Origin: Paenibacillus sp. 598K
Lineage (GTDB): Bacteria > Bacillota > Bacilli > Paenibacillales > Paenibacillaceae
Direction: 5' to 3'
DNA length: 46,224 bases
Assembly: GCF_003851045.1 (NCBI RefSeq)
Contig: NZ_BFBX01000045.1
Coordinates: forward strand, 631 to 46,854
The notes under the pieces are model-generated. The model saw nothing but the letters and a program-made list of their open reading frames with translations. It was not told the origin of the DNA and did not search any database. Shown here piece by piece: positions 7,945 through 17,651 of the stretch (position 1 is the stretch's first letter; every line of letters starts with the position of its first letter). The translations under genes and the position numbers were made by a program.

Positions 7945-10900
7945 ATGAATGCAGTGGCAAGAGAGAAACGTTGGTTGGTGGGGTTGTTGGCCGTCACAGT
8001 GGCCTGGACGGGATTGCCCGTCCCGGGCGCGCAGGCGGAGCCGGTTGCGACAGCAGAGACGGCGATTTATGTATCGCCAAATGGAAGCGATTCCAATAGC
8101 GGAACGGCGGCAGAGCCGCTGCTGACGCTGGAGGGGGCGCGGGACGCGGTCCGCGAGCTGAAGAGCGAGGAGGGGCTGCCGGAGGGCGGCATCACCGTCT
8201 ATTTGCGGGAAGGCACCTATACGCGTACGGCTACGTTCGAGCTGGGAGAGGAAGACTCCGGCACGGCTGATGCGCCGATCGTGTACCGGTCGTATCCTGG
8301 CGAGACGGTGCGGCTGACCGGAGGACAGGAGCTGGACACGACCGGCTTCCAGCCCGTCACCGATTCCGACGTATTGACGCGCATCATCGAGCCGAGTGCC
8401 CGCGGCAAGGTGCTGCAATTTGACCTGTCCGCAGCCGGGATTACGGATTATGGGCAGATCAGCCGGCATGGCTACTGGAAGGCCAACGATCTTAGTCTGG
8501 TCCCGCCGATGGAGCTGTATATTGGCGGTCAGGGCATGACGCTGGCTCGCTGGCCCAACGAAGGCACGGTACAGATGAACGAGATCCTCGATCCGGGACC
8601 GACGGTCAACGATGCGGACCTGCATGAGCGCGGCGGCACCTTCTCGTATACGTACGACCGGCCCCGCTACTGGACACAGGCCGAGGATATTTGGCTGGAC
8701 GGCATCTTCGGCTACAGCTGGGAGTGGTCCTACAACAAGGTGGAGAGCATCGATCTCGACAACAAGACGATCACGCTGCAGTATGGCGAGATGTCGGGTC
8801 TACTGAAGAATTGGTACCCCGACTTCCACTTTGCGGAAAATCTGCTCGAGGAGCTGGATGCGCCGGGCGAGTATTACATTGATCGCGATGCGGGTCTGCT
8901 GTATCTGATGCCTAACGCAGCCTTCCGCAGCGGTGAGGCAAAAGCGACGGTGACCATGCTGAAGGAGCCGATGCTGCGCACGACGGGAGCCTCGCATATC
9001 CGCTTCGAGGAGCTAGGGTTAGAGTATGGAAGAGATGTCGCAGCCATCATCCTCGGCGGCAGCCATGTCGAGATCGTGAACTGCGATATTAGCAACTTTG
9101 CCAACGGCGGCGTGCGCATCAACGCTCCGGGCCGCTACGGCTACGACGGTGTGGAGAACGACCGCAACGGTAGTAACCATGCCGTCATCTCCTCGCATAT
9201 TCGCCATGTCGGCGGTACAGCGGTGACGCTCAATGGCGGCGACAAGGAGACGCTGGAGCCGGGCAACAATCGGGTGGAAAATTCGCATATCCACGACTTT
9301 GCCTATTACCACAAGGCCTATAACCCCGGCGTGCTGTTCTCTGGTGTCGGCAATCAGGCGATCGGCAATGAGATCCATGACGCGCCGCATCCCGGCATCA
9401 TCCTGTACGGCAACGATCACCTGATCGAGTACAACAACATCTACGACATTTGCAAGGATTTCCAGGATCTTGGCGCGATCTACATGAACGCCGGGATGAT
9501 GCCGGATGAACGCGGCACGGTGATCCGGCGCAACTATTTTCATCATATCGGGGAGAACCTTCACGGCGTGGAGGGCGTCTACCCGGACAATATGACGATG
9601 GACATCACGATTGAGGAAAATATTTTTTACAAAATGGGCAACAGCGCCATCAAGAGCGGTACGGGCTCGTACATCTACGCAGCCAACAATATGTTCATCG
9701 ACACTTACGTGCCGTATGACAATTACGAGATGTTCATGAGCCGCGAGCCGGACAACCGGGTGGACCGCGACTACATGCCGAAGTGGCTGGAGCTGTTCGA
9801 GCGCTACAACAACTTCGAGGGCTCGATCTATGCAGAGAAGTATCCGGAGCTGCTGACGTTCTTCGAGGAGGATCGGTACTTCCCGACGACCAATCACTTC
9901 AAAAACAATGTCATCTACAACCCGACGCTCACTCGCTCGAATCAGACCAATACGAACGGAGCGCGGGACATCCATAATCTAATGAACTATGAAAACAACT
10001 GGATCGCCACCAGCAATCCCGGCTTCGTGGACCCGGCGGCGGGCGACTTCCGGCTGACTGAGGATGCGGAGGTGTTCACGCGAATCCCGGGCTTCGTGGA
10101 GATTCCGTTCGAGCAGATCGGCACCCAGGGTAAGGTGGGCGTCTCGAGCAATCCGGATACCATCGAGGTGACCGGCGTGCATCTGCCTGCGGAGGAAGTG
10201 ACGATGGCGATCGGCCAGAGCGTCTCGCTGCGGGCCGAGATCGTGCCGTGGAATGCGACAGAGACGGCCGTGACGTACAGCAGCAGCGAGCCGACGATCG
10301 CCGAGGTCGATGCGGACGGCAGCGTCACGGGGCTGCTCCCGGGGACGGCGGTTATTACGGTCGTCTCTGCGGCTAACCCCGCCCTCACCGCAGAGGCGGT
10401 GGTGACCGTCACCGAAGGGGGAGGCGTCCTGCACTTCACCGACTTCGAATCGGGCGGCAATGGCTGGCTGGTCGATGCCAACCATAGCATTACCGCAGAT
10501 GAGACGGGCAATCATTGGTACAGCATCGTGAACGGGGCGAATAGCCAGCATCCTCGGCTGTTCGCAGACTACGAGCTGAGCTTCAGGCTCCGTACGCCGG
10601 CTGCGATGCCGGAGGGCGGGGTGCTCATCCTGTACGACCGCAATGGGGACAACGGCAGCGGCCATATCCGTTACCGTCACTCGGAGAGCGGCTCCTCCTG
10701 GATCCTGTACGACGCCCAGTGGCGGACGCTGGAGGAGGTTATCCTGCCTAGAGCGGGTCTGGCAGCCAATACGGACTATGATGTGCGCGTGATCGCGCAG
10801 GGTCCGTCCATCCGTGTATTCGTGGATGGCGAGCTGGTCCTCGAGGGCGAAAATCCGGGACATAGTCCATCGGGCAAAATCGGATTCTATGTCGAGGGCT

Positions 10901-13314
10901 TCGCCAATCTTATGTTTGATAACGTGACCGTCTCTATCGTCCGTATCCCGGTGACCGGACTGTCGCTGAGCAGCGAGTCGCTGGCCTTGTCGCCGGGAGA
11001 GCGGCGGCGGGTCGAAGCGATCGTGACGCCGATCGACGCGACGGATAAGCGGCTGGTGTGGCAGTCCAGCGATCCCGCTGTCGCCGTGGTGGAAGGAAGC
11101 GGCACTGTACGGGCAGTCGGCCCCGGAACGGCGGTACTGACGGCTGCAGCCGCAGCCTATCCGGAGATTACGGCCGAGCTGGAGGTGACGGTAGGCGCGC
11201 AGCAGGACTATCCTTTCATCGATCTGGGCGAGCATCTGGGCCGCAGCGAGGATTGGGTCGGCGGAGAAGGGCTGACATTCGGCGAGGGCACGGTGCGCTT
11301 GAATGGAGAGGGCGTATTCGGCTATGAGGGCGAGCGCTTCGGCAGCGGCCTTCTGCGTTTCCGGGCGGACTTCGGTGCCTTCGGCACGGGGTGGTACGGC
11401 TTTGCGCTGCGCTCCGACCGCACGGCAGACCCGACCTGGGTAGGCGCCAACAAAGGCTATCTGGTCGTTATCAAGGCGGATCAGATCGAATTCCAGACCT
11501 GGAAGCCGGGGCAGACGATGGTCGAGATCGTGCCTAATACGACGATCCTTCCGAATCAGGAACACGAGATCGAGATCGGAGCAATCGACGAGGAAGACGG
11601 TGTCCGCTTCATCCTGCGGGTGGACGGCGTAACCGCGCTGAACATTCTGGATGAAGATGCGGACAATCCAATCGCCGACGAGGGCTATCTGAATGTCTAT
11701 CACTACACCGGCGCAGACAACACGCTGGAGCTGAAGCCAGCGCTGGCGCTGAGCGAGCTGCGCCTGGATCAATCGCAGTATAACCTGACAACCGGCGGCC
11801 AGGCGCAAGCGACTGTCCAGGCCGTCTATAGCAATGGGGACACAGCGGAGGTCTCTGAGGGCGTAGTCTATGCGACGGGCAATCCAGCCGTAGCAACGGT
11901 GACGCCTGAAGGCAAGCTGACCGCAGTAGCAGCGGGCACGACCAAGCTGACGGCGACGTATGGCGGGCTGACAGTCGAGGCAGAGGTGCGCGTAACCGCG
12001 CCAAGCACAGGCGGACCGATCTACATGCCGCCGGTGACGACGGAGCCTCAGCAGCCAGAGCCGGAGCCTGAGACGGAAGACGGTCTGCGCGTCCTAACGG
12101 CCGATGATGTTACGGCAGCGGATGAGGATGGCACCGTGGCTGTTCCGCTGGAGCCGGGCGAGACGAAGCTGCACATTCCTGCGGGGATGCTGGCTCAGCT
12201 GAAGGGTCCGCTGGCTGTTCGCAGCGGTCCGCTGACGCTGACCTTCCCGCTGGAGGCGCTGAACGCGATGGCGGAAGCGGCGTCGCGGGAGTCGGAGTCT
12301 GCACAGTCGGCTGCAGCCGCCCGGACGGAGGGCGCCTCAGGCGCAAGCGCAAGCCAGGACACGGCAACGGCGGTGCAGGAGTCTGGCAACACTGAAGCTG
12401 ACGCTGCTGATCTGCTCCTGGTCATCAGCGAAAGGGCGGTTGCCCTGTCGCAGCCGGGAGGAGACGGACACCGGTATCACGCTGCTGGAGCTCCTTATGA
12501 GCTGGCGTTGTTTACGATCCGCGATGGCTTGCGCGCCGCTTACGAAGGCGAGTTGCCGGAGCCTGTGCAATTGACCTTGTCGCTGGCGGAGTTCGCAGGA
12601 ACAGCAGCTTGGCTGGGACTGTATCTGCCTGCAGTGGATGGCTCATGGGCCTATCAAGGGGGCGGCGCATCGGCTGACGGTCGTCAGTTTATCGCGGAGC
12701 TGACTGCTCCCGGCACCTTCGCCGTGCTGGCGTACGAGGCGAGCTACGCCGACCTGCCAGCCGCGCATTGGGCGTCCGAGGCTGTGCAGACGCTGGCCGC
12801 GCGGCATATCGTGACCGGCCGCAGCGTCGACCGCTTCGACCCTGCCGCATCGACGACGCGCGCCGAGTTCGCCGCCTTGCTAGTCCGCGCCTTGCGCGTG
12901 CCGGACGCCGTCGCCGCGTCTGCCTTCACAGATGTGCGCCCGGCGGATTGGTACGCTGGCGCTGTCGCCGCTGCCGAGGCGGCAGGGCTGGTCCTCGGCA
13001 GCGAAGACGGCAGCTTCGCCCCGTCGCGGACGATCACTCGCGAGGAGATGGCTGTGATGCTGCTGAGAGCGTATACTTACGTTGCTGGCCAAGGCGCTTC
13101 GAGTGCTGGAGCTGCACCAACGGCGCTGACCGATCTGGCGGCAGCCGCTGCCTGGTCCCGTGACGCCATCGCCGAGGCGATCGGCCTCGGCCTGATGCAG
13201 GGCTATCCGGGCGGCGCCTTCGAGCCCAAGCAGACGGCGCGCCGCGATGAGACGGCGCAGACGATCTACAACCTGCTGCAAGCGCTCCAGTCTGCAACAA
13301 AAGCGCCGTTTTAA
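7945..13314 (+). CDS. S-layer-anchored multidomain protein with right-handed beta-helix (GH141-like) and Ig-like domains
   Basis: The 1789-residue exported protein has a signal peptide (cleavage after AQA, about residue 31), a beta-helix region of about residues 38-720 opening AIYVSPNGSDSNSGT with many Asn-rich turns (GNQAIGNEIHDAPHPGIILY, IEYNNIYD), as in GH141-like and other beta-helix polysaccharide-active enzymes. Next come Big_2 Ig-like domains at about 737-825, 1001-1085 and 1267-1352 with concanavalin-like sandwich segments between, a PEPEPE linker near 1375, and three SLH domains (about 1600-1652, 1660-1712, 1728-1785). SLH1 and SLH2 keep TRAE/TREE; SLH3 has RRDE and may be weak. It should sit on the cell wall and attack a plant or microbial polysaccharide. 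An alternative start is GTG at 7954, with AAAGGA 8 nt upstream. The substrate is unknown. Confidence 0.9.
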   Translation: MNAVAREKRWLVGLLAVTVAWTGLPVPGAQAEPVATAETAIYVSPNGSDSNSGTAAEPLLTLEGARDAVRELKSEEGLPEGGITVYLREGTYTRTATFELGEEDSGTADAPIVYRSYPGETVRLTGGQELDTTGFQPVTDSDVLTRIIEPSARGKVLQFDLSAAGITDYGQISRHGYWKANDLSLVPPMELYIGGQGMTLARWPNEGTVQMNEILDPGPTVNDADLHERGGTFSYTYDRPRYWTQAEDIWLDGIFGYSWEWSYNKVESIDLDNKTITLQYGEMSGLLKNWYPDFHFAENLLEELDAPGEYYIDRDAGLLYLMPNAAFRSGEAKATVTMLKEPMLRTTGASHIRFEELGLEYGRDVAAIILGGSHVEIVNCDISNFANGGVRINAPGRYGYDGVENDRNGSNHAVISSHIRHVGGTAVTLNGGDKETLEPGNNRVENSHIHDFAYYHKAYNPGVLFSGVGNQAIGNEIHDAPHPGIILYGNDHLIEYNNIYDICKDFQDLGAIYMNAGMMPDERGTVIRRNYFHHIGENLHGVEGVYPDNMTMDITIEENIFYKMGNSAIKSGTGSYIYAANNMFIDTYVPYDNYEMFMSREPDNRVDRDYMPKWLELFERYNNFEGSIYAEKYPELLTFFEEDRYFPTTNHFKNNVIYNPTLTRSNQTNTNGARDIHNLMNYENNWIATSNPGFVDPAAGDFRLTEDAEVFTRIPGFVEIPFEQIGTQGKVGVSSNPDTIEVTGVHLPAEEVTMAIGQSVSLRAEIVPWNATETAVTYSSSEPTIAEVDADGSVTGLLPGTAVITVVSAANPALTAEAVVTVTEGGGVLHFTDFESGGNGWLVDANHSITADETGNHWYSIVNGANSQHPRLFADYELSFRLRTPAAMPEGGVLILYDRNGDNGSGHIRYRHSESGSSWILYDAQWRTLEEVILPRAGLAANTDYDVRVIAQGPSIRVFVDGELVLEGENPGHSPSGKIGFYVEGFANLMFDNVTVSIVRIPVTGLSLSSESLALSPGERRRVEAIVTPIDATDKRLVWQSSDPAVAVVEGSGTVRAVGPGTAVLTAAAAAYPEITAELEVTVGAQQDYPFIDLGEHLGRSEDWVGGEGLTFGEGTVRLNGEGVFGYEGERFGSGLLRFRADFGAFGTGWYGFALRSDRTADPTWVGANKGYLVVIKADQIEFQTWKPGQTMVEIVPNTTILPNQEHEIEIGAIDEEDGVRFILRVDGVTALNILDEDADNPIADEGYLNVYHYTGADNTLELKPALALSELRLDQSQYNLTTGGQAQATVQAVYSNGDTAEVSEGVVYATGNPAVATVTPEGKLTAVAAGTTKLTATYGGLTVEAEVRVTAPSTGGPIYMPPVTTEPQQPEPEPETEDGLRVLTADDVTAADEDGTVAVPLEPGETKLHIPAGMLAQLKGPLAVRSGPLTLTFPLEALNAMAEAASRESESAQSAAAARTEGASGASASQDTATAVQESGNTEADAADLLLVISERAVALSQPGGDGHRYHAAGAPYELALFTIRDGLRAAYEGELPEPVQLTLSLAEFAGTAAWLGLYLPAVDGSWAYQGGGASADGRQFIAELTAPGTFAVLAYEASYADLPAAHWASEAVQTLAARHIVTGRSVDRFDPAASTTRAEFAALLVRALRVPDAVAASAFTDVRPADWYAGAVAAAEAAGLVLGSEDGSFAPSRTITREEMAVMLLRAYTYVAGQGASSAGAAPTALTDLAAAAAWSRDAIAEAIGLGLMQGYPGGAFEPKQTARRDETAQTIYNLLQALQSATKAPF

Positions 13315-13470
13315 TACGCGATTTAATACTTTATCCGCTTTTTAGGATTTATTTTGCCTCAGCCCCCATGCCATGATGAAGGCACCATAGGGGGAATTGC
13401 CGAAGCGGACAGTTCTGATCCGTTCGTGAAGGCTTTTCCCCCACTAATGAGGGTAAGGGGGTGAACAACC

Positions 13471-14382
13471 TTGAAGAAGCTGTTCCGCATGGGGAAGAGC
13501 GACCGCGAGCTGACGCTGCTGGCGCTGCCTTCCCTCCTGTATATCTTCGTCTTTAGCTACCTGACGATGTTCGGCGTCATCATCGCCTTCAAGAACTACC
13601 GGTACGATCTCGGCATTCTGGGCAGCGAGTGGGTCGGCTTCAGCAACTTCCGCTTCTTCTTCATCTCGGAGAAAGCGTTCATCGTCACCCGCAATACGAT
13701 CCTGTACAGTCTCTGGTTCTGGGTCATTACGACGTTTGCTGCGCTGTTGGTCGCGATCCTGCTCAACGAGATATCGCGTCGCTGGAGCAAGTATTACCAG
13801 ACGATCATGTTCCTGCCGACGTTCGTCTCGTGGGTCGTCGTCATGTTCCTGGTGCAGATGTTCCTGAGCCACGACTACGGGTTCCTGAACCGGTTTTCCG
13901 AGTCGCTCGGTCTGGATCGCGTCCGCTGGTATTTGGAAGCCTCCTACTGGCCCGCGATCCTGACATCGGCGCATCTGTGGAAGTCGATCGGCTTCTCGGC
14001 GCTGGTCTATTATGCAGGCATCGTCGCGATCGATCCATCGTATTACGAGGCGGCGCGTATGGACGGCGCATCCCGCTTCCAGATGGCCCGCAAGATTACG
14101 ATTCCGATGCTGGCGCCGCTCATCATTATCCTGATGATTATGGCGATCGGCAACATGTTCCGCGGCGATTTCGGCCTGCACTTTTTTGTCCCGAACAACT
14201 CGCCGCTCCTGTACAATACGACGGATATTATCGACACCTTCGTCTACCGGGCGCTCAGCGTCAGCGGCGATATCCCGATGGCGACGGCAGTGGGCCTGTA
14301 TCAGTCGGCGGTCGGGCTGGTGCTCGTGGTAGCTGCCAACTACACCGTCCGCAGATTCAGCGAAGAAAATTCATTATGGTAG
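13471..14382 (+). CDS. Sugar ABC transporter permease (LplB-type)
   Basis: The 303-residue protein has six predicted membrane helices and the cytoplasmic EAA loop YYEAARMDGASRFQMARKI, where the ATPase docks. It matches LplB-type permeases of CUT1 importers. The start is a TTG with the excellent ribosome binding site AAGGGGGTGA, 6-8 nt away. It pairs with the permease at 14394 and the binding protein at 15359. No ATPase gene is in the window, as is usual for these importers, which share a general MsmK-type ATPase encoded elsewhere. Confidence 0.93.
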   Translation: MKKLFRMGKSDRELTLLALPSLLYIFVFSYLTMFGVIIAFKNYRYDLGILGSEWVGFSNFRFFFISEKAFIVTRNTILYSLWFWVITTFAALLVAILLNEISRRWSKYYQTIMFLPTFVSWVVVMFLVQMFLSHDYGFLNRFSESLGLDRVRWYLEASYWPAILTSAHLWKSIGFSALVYYAGIVAIDPSYYEAARMDGASRFQMARKITIPMLAPLIIILMIMAIGNMFRGDFGLHFFVPNNSPLLYNTTDIIDTFVYRALSVSGDIPMATAVGLYQSAVGLVLVVAANYTVRRFSEENSLW

Positions 14383-14393
14383 GGGATTGACCG

Positions 14394-15290
14394 ATGGAAA
14401 CCTATGCTATGCGGCGCAGCGGCATCGTCAATGCCCTGCTGAATACTTTTTTTATCGTGTTGTCGCTCGTCATTATCGCGCCGTTCATCCTGATCGTCGC
14501 CGTTTCGCTAACTGATGAGCGCGCTTTGACGACCTACGGCTATTCGTTTATTCCCAGTCAGTTCAGCTCGCTGGCGTATGAGTACCTGTTGCAGACCCCG
14601 AAGGTTATCCTGCGGGCTTATGGCAATACGGCGTTTATAACCGTGGTGGGGACGCTGCTCAGCATCCTGCTGACGAGCATCATCGGCTACACGATTTCGC
14701 GGCGCGATTATTCGTTCCGTTCCTGGGTGACGATCTATGTGTTTATTCCGATGATGTTCTCCGGCGGGCTCGTGCCGTTCTACATCCTGATGACGCAGTA
14801 TCTGCATCTGAAAAACTCCCTGTGGGCGATTATCCTGCCGGGGCTGCTCTCTCCCTTCTACGTGCTGATCATGAAGGGGTTTATGGGCAAGATACCGTTC
14901 GAGATCATCGAGTCGGCCAAAATGGACGGCGCTGGCGAATGGCGGATTTTCTTCCGCATCATCCTGCCGCTCTCGACGCCGGCATTGGCAACCCTGGGGC
15001 TGTTTATTGCCTTCAACTATTGGAACGAGTGGTTCAACGCCCTGCTGTTCATCGACGAGGATCGACGGGTGCCGCTGCAGCTGCTGCTGGTGCGGATTAT
15101 GAATACGCTTGATTTCCTGCGCAACAACAGCGAGTATATCCAGTCGCTTGGCCTCGATATGAGCCAGTTCCCCAACGAATCGGTGCGGATGGCGCTGGTC
15201 GTCATGGTGGCGGGGCCGATGATGTTTGTGTTTCCGTTCTTTCAGAAGTATTTTGTGCAGGGGATGACCGTAGGCTCCCTGAAGGGGTAA
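14394..15290 (+). CDS. Sugar ABC transporter permease (YtcP-type)
   Basis: The 298-residue integral membrane protein begins 11 nt after the upstream permease stop, with AGGGGATTG before the ATG. Six helices and the EAA loop IIESAKMDGAGEWRIFFRII fit the second permease subunit of a CUT1 oligosaccharide importer. The C-terminus ends QKYFVQGMTVGSLKG, the characteristic tail of the YtcP/LplC group. It forms a heterodimer with the 13471 product. Confidence 0.93.
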   Translation: METYAMRRSGIVNALLNTFFIVLSLVIIAPFILIVAVSLTDERALTTYGYSFIPSQFSSLAYEYLLQTPKVILRAYGNTAFITVVGTLLSILLTSIIGYTISRRDYSFRSWVTIYVFIPMMFSGGLVPFYILMTQYLHLKNSLWAIILPGLLSPFYVLIMKGFMGKIPFEIIESAKMDGAGEWRIFFRIILPLSTPALATLGLFIAFNYWNEWFNALLFIDEDRRVPLQLLLVRIMNTLDFLRNNSEYIQSLGLDMSQFPNESVRMALVVMVAGPMMFVFPFFQKYFVQGMTVGSLKG

Positions 15291-15358
15291 CTGTTGAAAA
15301 ATCAAGCCTACGGTCACGGGATCGTTCAGTGAAGTAAATAGTAGATGGAGGGGTTCGA

Positions 15359-16879
15359 ATGAAAAAAATGCAACGGGCGCTGCTCGTCTGGCTAGGTTGT
15401 CTGGTCTTCCTGGCGGCTTGCAGCGGCGGCAATAACAATCCAGGCGGGTCGAACGCGGAGCCAGCAGCGCCGGGCAATAGCGGAGAGACGCCGGTGAATG
15501 CGGAGACAGACGGCGAGCTGCCGCATGTGGAGCTGATCTGGTACTACGGCGTGTCCCAGGTGTCGCCGGATCAGCAGAAGATCGAGGCTGAGGTGAACCG
15601 CATCGTGGAAGAGAAGCTGAATGCGACGGTGAAGCTGCGCCCGATCGATTTCGGCAGCTATACGACCAAGCTCAACACCGCCAGCGCAGCCGGAGAGAAG
15701 TTCGACCTCGTCTGGACTGCCAACTGGGCGTTCAACTATGACGAGAATGTCAAAAAAGGCGCGTTTATCCCGCTCGACGAGCTGCTGGAGCAGCATGCGC
15801 CAGAGACGCTGAAGGCGATCCCGTCGTTCACATGGGATGCGACCAAATACCAGGGCGAGATCTATGCGGTGCCCAACTATCAGACGATCACCTCGCGTTA
15901 CGGAGCCAGCATCCGCAAGGATCTCGCCGACAAATACGGCTTTGACGCTTCGACGGTAGAGACGCTGGAGGATCTGGAGCCGTTCCTGGCGCTGGTCAAA
16001 GAGAACGACCCGAGCATCACTCCGCTCATGCTGACGGGGCCGGGCACCAAGTTCGAGCCGTTCATGTACGGCTTCGACGACAATGGCATCCGCATCGGCG
16101 ACGACACGTTCAAGACGCAGATCCTGGAGGAGACGCCGGAGTACAAGAGCTTCGTCGAGCTGATGCACAGCTGGTTCGAGAAAGGCTACATCAACGACGA
16201 TGCCTCGACGGTCAAACAAATCGACGCCCTCTACAACGGCAAGTATGCCTCCGGTCTGGAGAGCGCAATGAAGCCGGGCTACGAGGCGGAGAAAAAAGCG
16301 TCCAACGGCGGCTATGACGTGATCGGCATCCCGCTCACCGAGGCGACGACGCGCCGCACATCCAACATTACGACGCTGACGGCAGTGAGCCGTACTTCGG
16401 CTAACCCGGAGCGGGCGGTCATGCTCATCGAGCTGGTCAATACCGATCCGGAGCTGTACAATCTGCTCAGCTTTGGCATCGAGGGCACGCACTACGAAAA
16501 GCTGGACGAGAACACCGTCCGCATCGATCCAAACGCCAGCTACCGGGCCCAAAACTGGGTGTTCGGCAACGTCTTCAACGGCTATCTGGTTGAAGGGCAA
16601 GCCCCGGATACGTGGGAGAAGACCAAGGCGCTCAACGAATCGGCATTTGTCCAGCCAACCTTCGGCTTTTCCTTTGACGATACGGCGGTCAAGGCGGAGT
16701 ATGCCAATGTGATGGCCGTCAAGGCGGAGTATGAGCCGCTGCTGATGACCGGCACCGTCGATCCCGAGACGTATCTGCCCGAGTATCTGACCAAGCTGCG
16801 CAACGCCGGCGCCGAAAAGGTGCGCGATGAGCTGCAACGCCAGCTCGACGCTTGGGTGGCGGAGAATGTGAAGTCGTAA
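15359..16879 (+). CDS. Sugar-binding lipoprotein of ABC importer (DUF3502 type)
   Basis: The 506-residue protein has a lipoprotein signal peptide with lipobox LAAC (C21), then a low-complexity linker and a substrate-binding fold (HVELIWYYGVSQ, EKFDLVWTANWAFNY). The long C-terminal third and motifs such as GIEGTHYEKLDENTVRI fit the DUF3502-containing group of oligosaccharide-binding proteins in Paenibacillus. The ribosome binding site is GGAGGGG. It delivers its ligand to the 13471/14394 permeases. Near 16686-16733 the peptide AVKAEY is encoded twice by a short direct DNA repeat. A strong terminator follows at 16989. Confidence 0.92.
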   Translation: MKKMQRALLVWLGCLVFLAACSGGNNNPGGSNAEPAAPGNSGETPVNAETDGELPHVELIWYYGVSQVSPDQQKIEAEVNRIVEEKLNATVKLRPIDFGSYTTKLNTASAAGEKFDLVWTANWAFNYDENVKKGAFIPLDELLEQHAPETLKAIPSFTWDATKYQGEIYAVPNYQTITSRYGASIRKDLADKYGFDASTVETLEDLEPFLALVKENDPSITPLMLTGPGTKFEPFMYGFDDNGIRIGDDTFKTQILEETPEYKSFVELMHSWFEKGYINDDASTVKQIDALYNGKYASGLESAMKPGYEAEKKASNGGYDVIGIPLTEATTRRTSNITTLTAVSRTSANPERAVMLIELVNTDPELYNLLSFGIEGTHYEKLDENTVRIDPNASYRAQNWVFGNVFNGYLVEGQAPDTWEKTKALNESAFVQPTFGFSFDDTAVKAEYANVMAVKAEYEPLLMTGTVDPETYLPEYLTKLRNAGAEKVRDELQRQLDAWVAENVKS

Positions 16880-16896
16880 GCTATTAACTGGAACGC

Positions 16897-16984
16897 GAAT
16901 AAGTCTCATATAAGTCTCGAATAAGCATCGACTAAGTCTCGAATAAGCACCGAATAAGCACCGAATAAGCACCGAATAAGCATC
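16897..16984. repeat. Eight tandem 11-bp repeats after the importer operon
   Basis: Eight head-to-tail units with consensus GAATAAGCAYC (variants GAATAAGTCTC, ATATAAGTCTC, GACTAAGTCTC) fill the space between the binding-protein stop and the terminator. Units 5-7 are identical (GAATAAGCACC), pointing to recent slippage. Confidence 0.92.
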
Positions 16985-16988
16985 GAAG

Positions 16989-17016
16989 AAGGGCTGCCGC
17001 TAAAGTGGCAGCCCTT
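16989..17016 (+). terminator. Intrinsic terminator of the first importer operon
   Basis: AAGGGCTGCC (16989-16998) pairs perfectly with GGCAGCCCTT (17007-17016) across an 8-nt loop and is followed by TCCTCTT. Confidence 0.88.
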
Positions 17017-17179
17017 CCTCTTGGCTGGGGTCGGGTAGTCCGGAGGGGACGGTTAGTACGCTGTACCGGAAGCGTATGGGGGCTGCTGGTATCCTGAGCC
17101 GTGCGATATGCGATGTTAGGATGGCAGTTACGCTAACGCTTGCCCTCGGCCGTATTTGCTCGAAAAACGTACGACGCCC

Positions 17180-17318
17180 AGTCTAACGCTCGCGGAGGCG
17201 CTTATTTTTGCAATTCTGTCTCCAAAATCGGCTTTTTCATACCCATAAGCGCCGTGGTAAGCATTAGACTCCGAATCGGAGCCAATCGCCGCCAATAAGC
17301 GCCATGGTGAGCGTTACA
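17180..17318. repeat. Palindromic repeat element, three copies of a 24-26-nt motif
   Basis: AGTCTAACGCT plus GGCGCTTAT (17180-17205) is the inverted copy of ATAAGCGCC plus AGCATTAGACT (17245-17270), giving a stem of 11 and 9 pairs around a 6-nt internal loop and a 39-nt terminal loop. A third, direct copy is at 17295-17318 (ATAAGCGCCATGGTGAGCGT), 50 nt after the second. The element looks like a REP/MITE-type intergenic repeat. No gene is supported in 17017-17651. Confidence 0.75.
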
Positions 17319-17398
17319 GTGGGCGCCCTTTCGGCCAACAAGCGTTTCCATACGCGCATGACCTGCGTATGAGCGATCCTGATGGGATACCTGTACTC

Positions 17399-17588
17399 GC
17401 TTAACTGCAAAAATACCTCTAATTATGCTCCAATGTGCGTGCAATGGGAATTTTAATGCAAAAGTGCAGTTATTTTTGGGAAACGGCGCATGATGGGGGA
17501 ATTTCAATCCGATTAAGTGCACTTTTGCATTTATTTACCTGTTTTAACCCTGTTTCGCCGGAAATAAAGGTACTTTTGCATTTATCGC
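17399..17588. repeat. Second inverted-repeat family (TGCACTTTTGCATT)
   Basis: AATGCAAAAGTGCA (17455-17468) and TGCACTTTTGCATT (17518-17531) are perfect 14-nt arms. Related single motifs occur at 17399-17420 (CTGCAAAAATACC, inverted) and 17567-17588 (GGTACTTTTGCATTTA, direct). The four copies suggest an intergenic repeat family. A 106-codon open frame here on the minus strand is judged to be repeat-derived. Confidence 0.7.
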
Positions 17589-17651
17589 TATCCGGCTGGC
17601 CTTTGTTTGAGCAAAAGCGCGGGATAGAAAACGTTACTTATGAGCTATCTA

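Noticed and set aside
17202..17522. A 106-codon minus-strand open frame in the gene-free region
   Set aside because: It overlaps the inverted-repeat elements, has no ribosome binding site and no recognisable domain.
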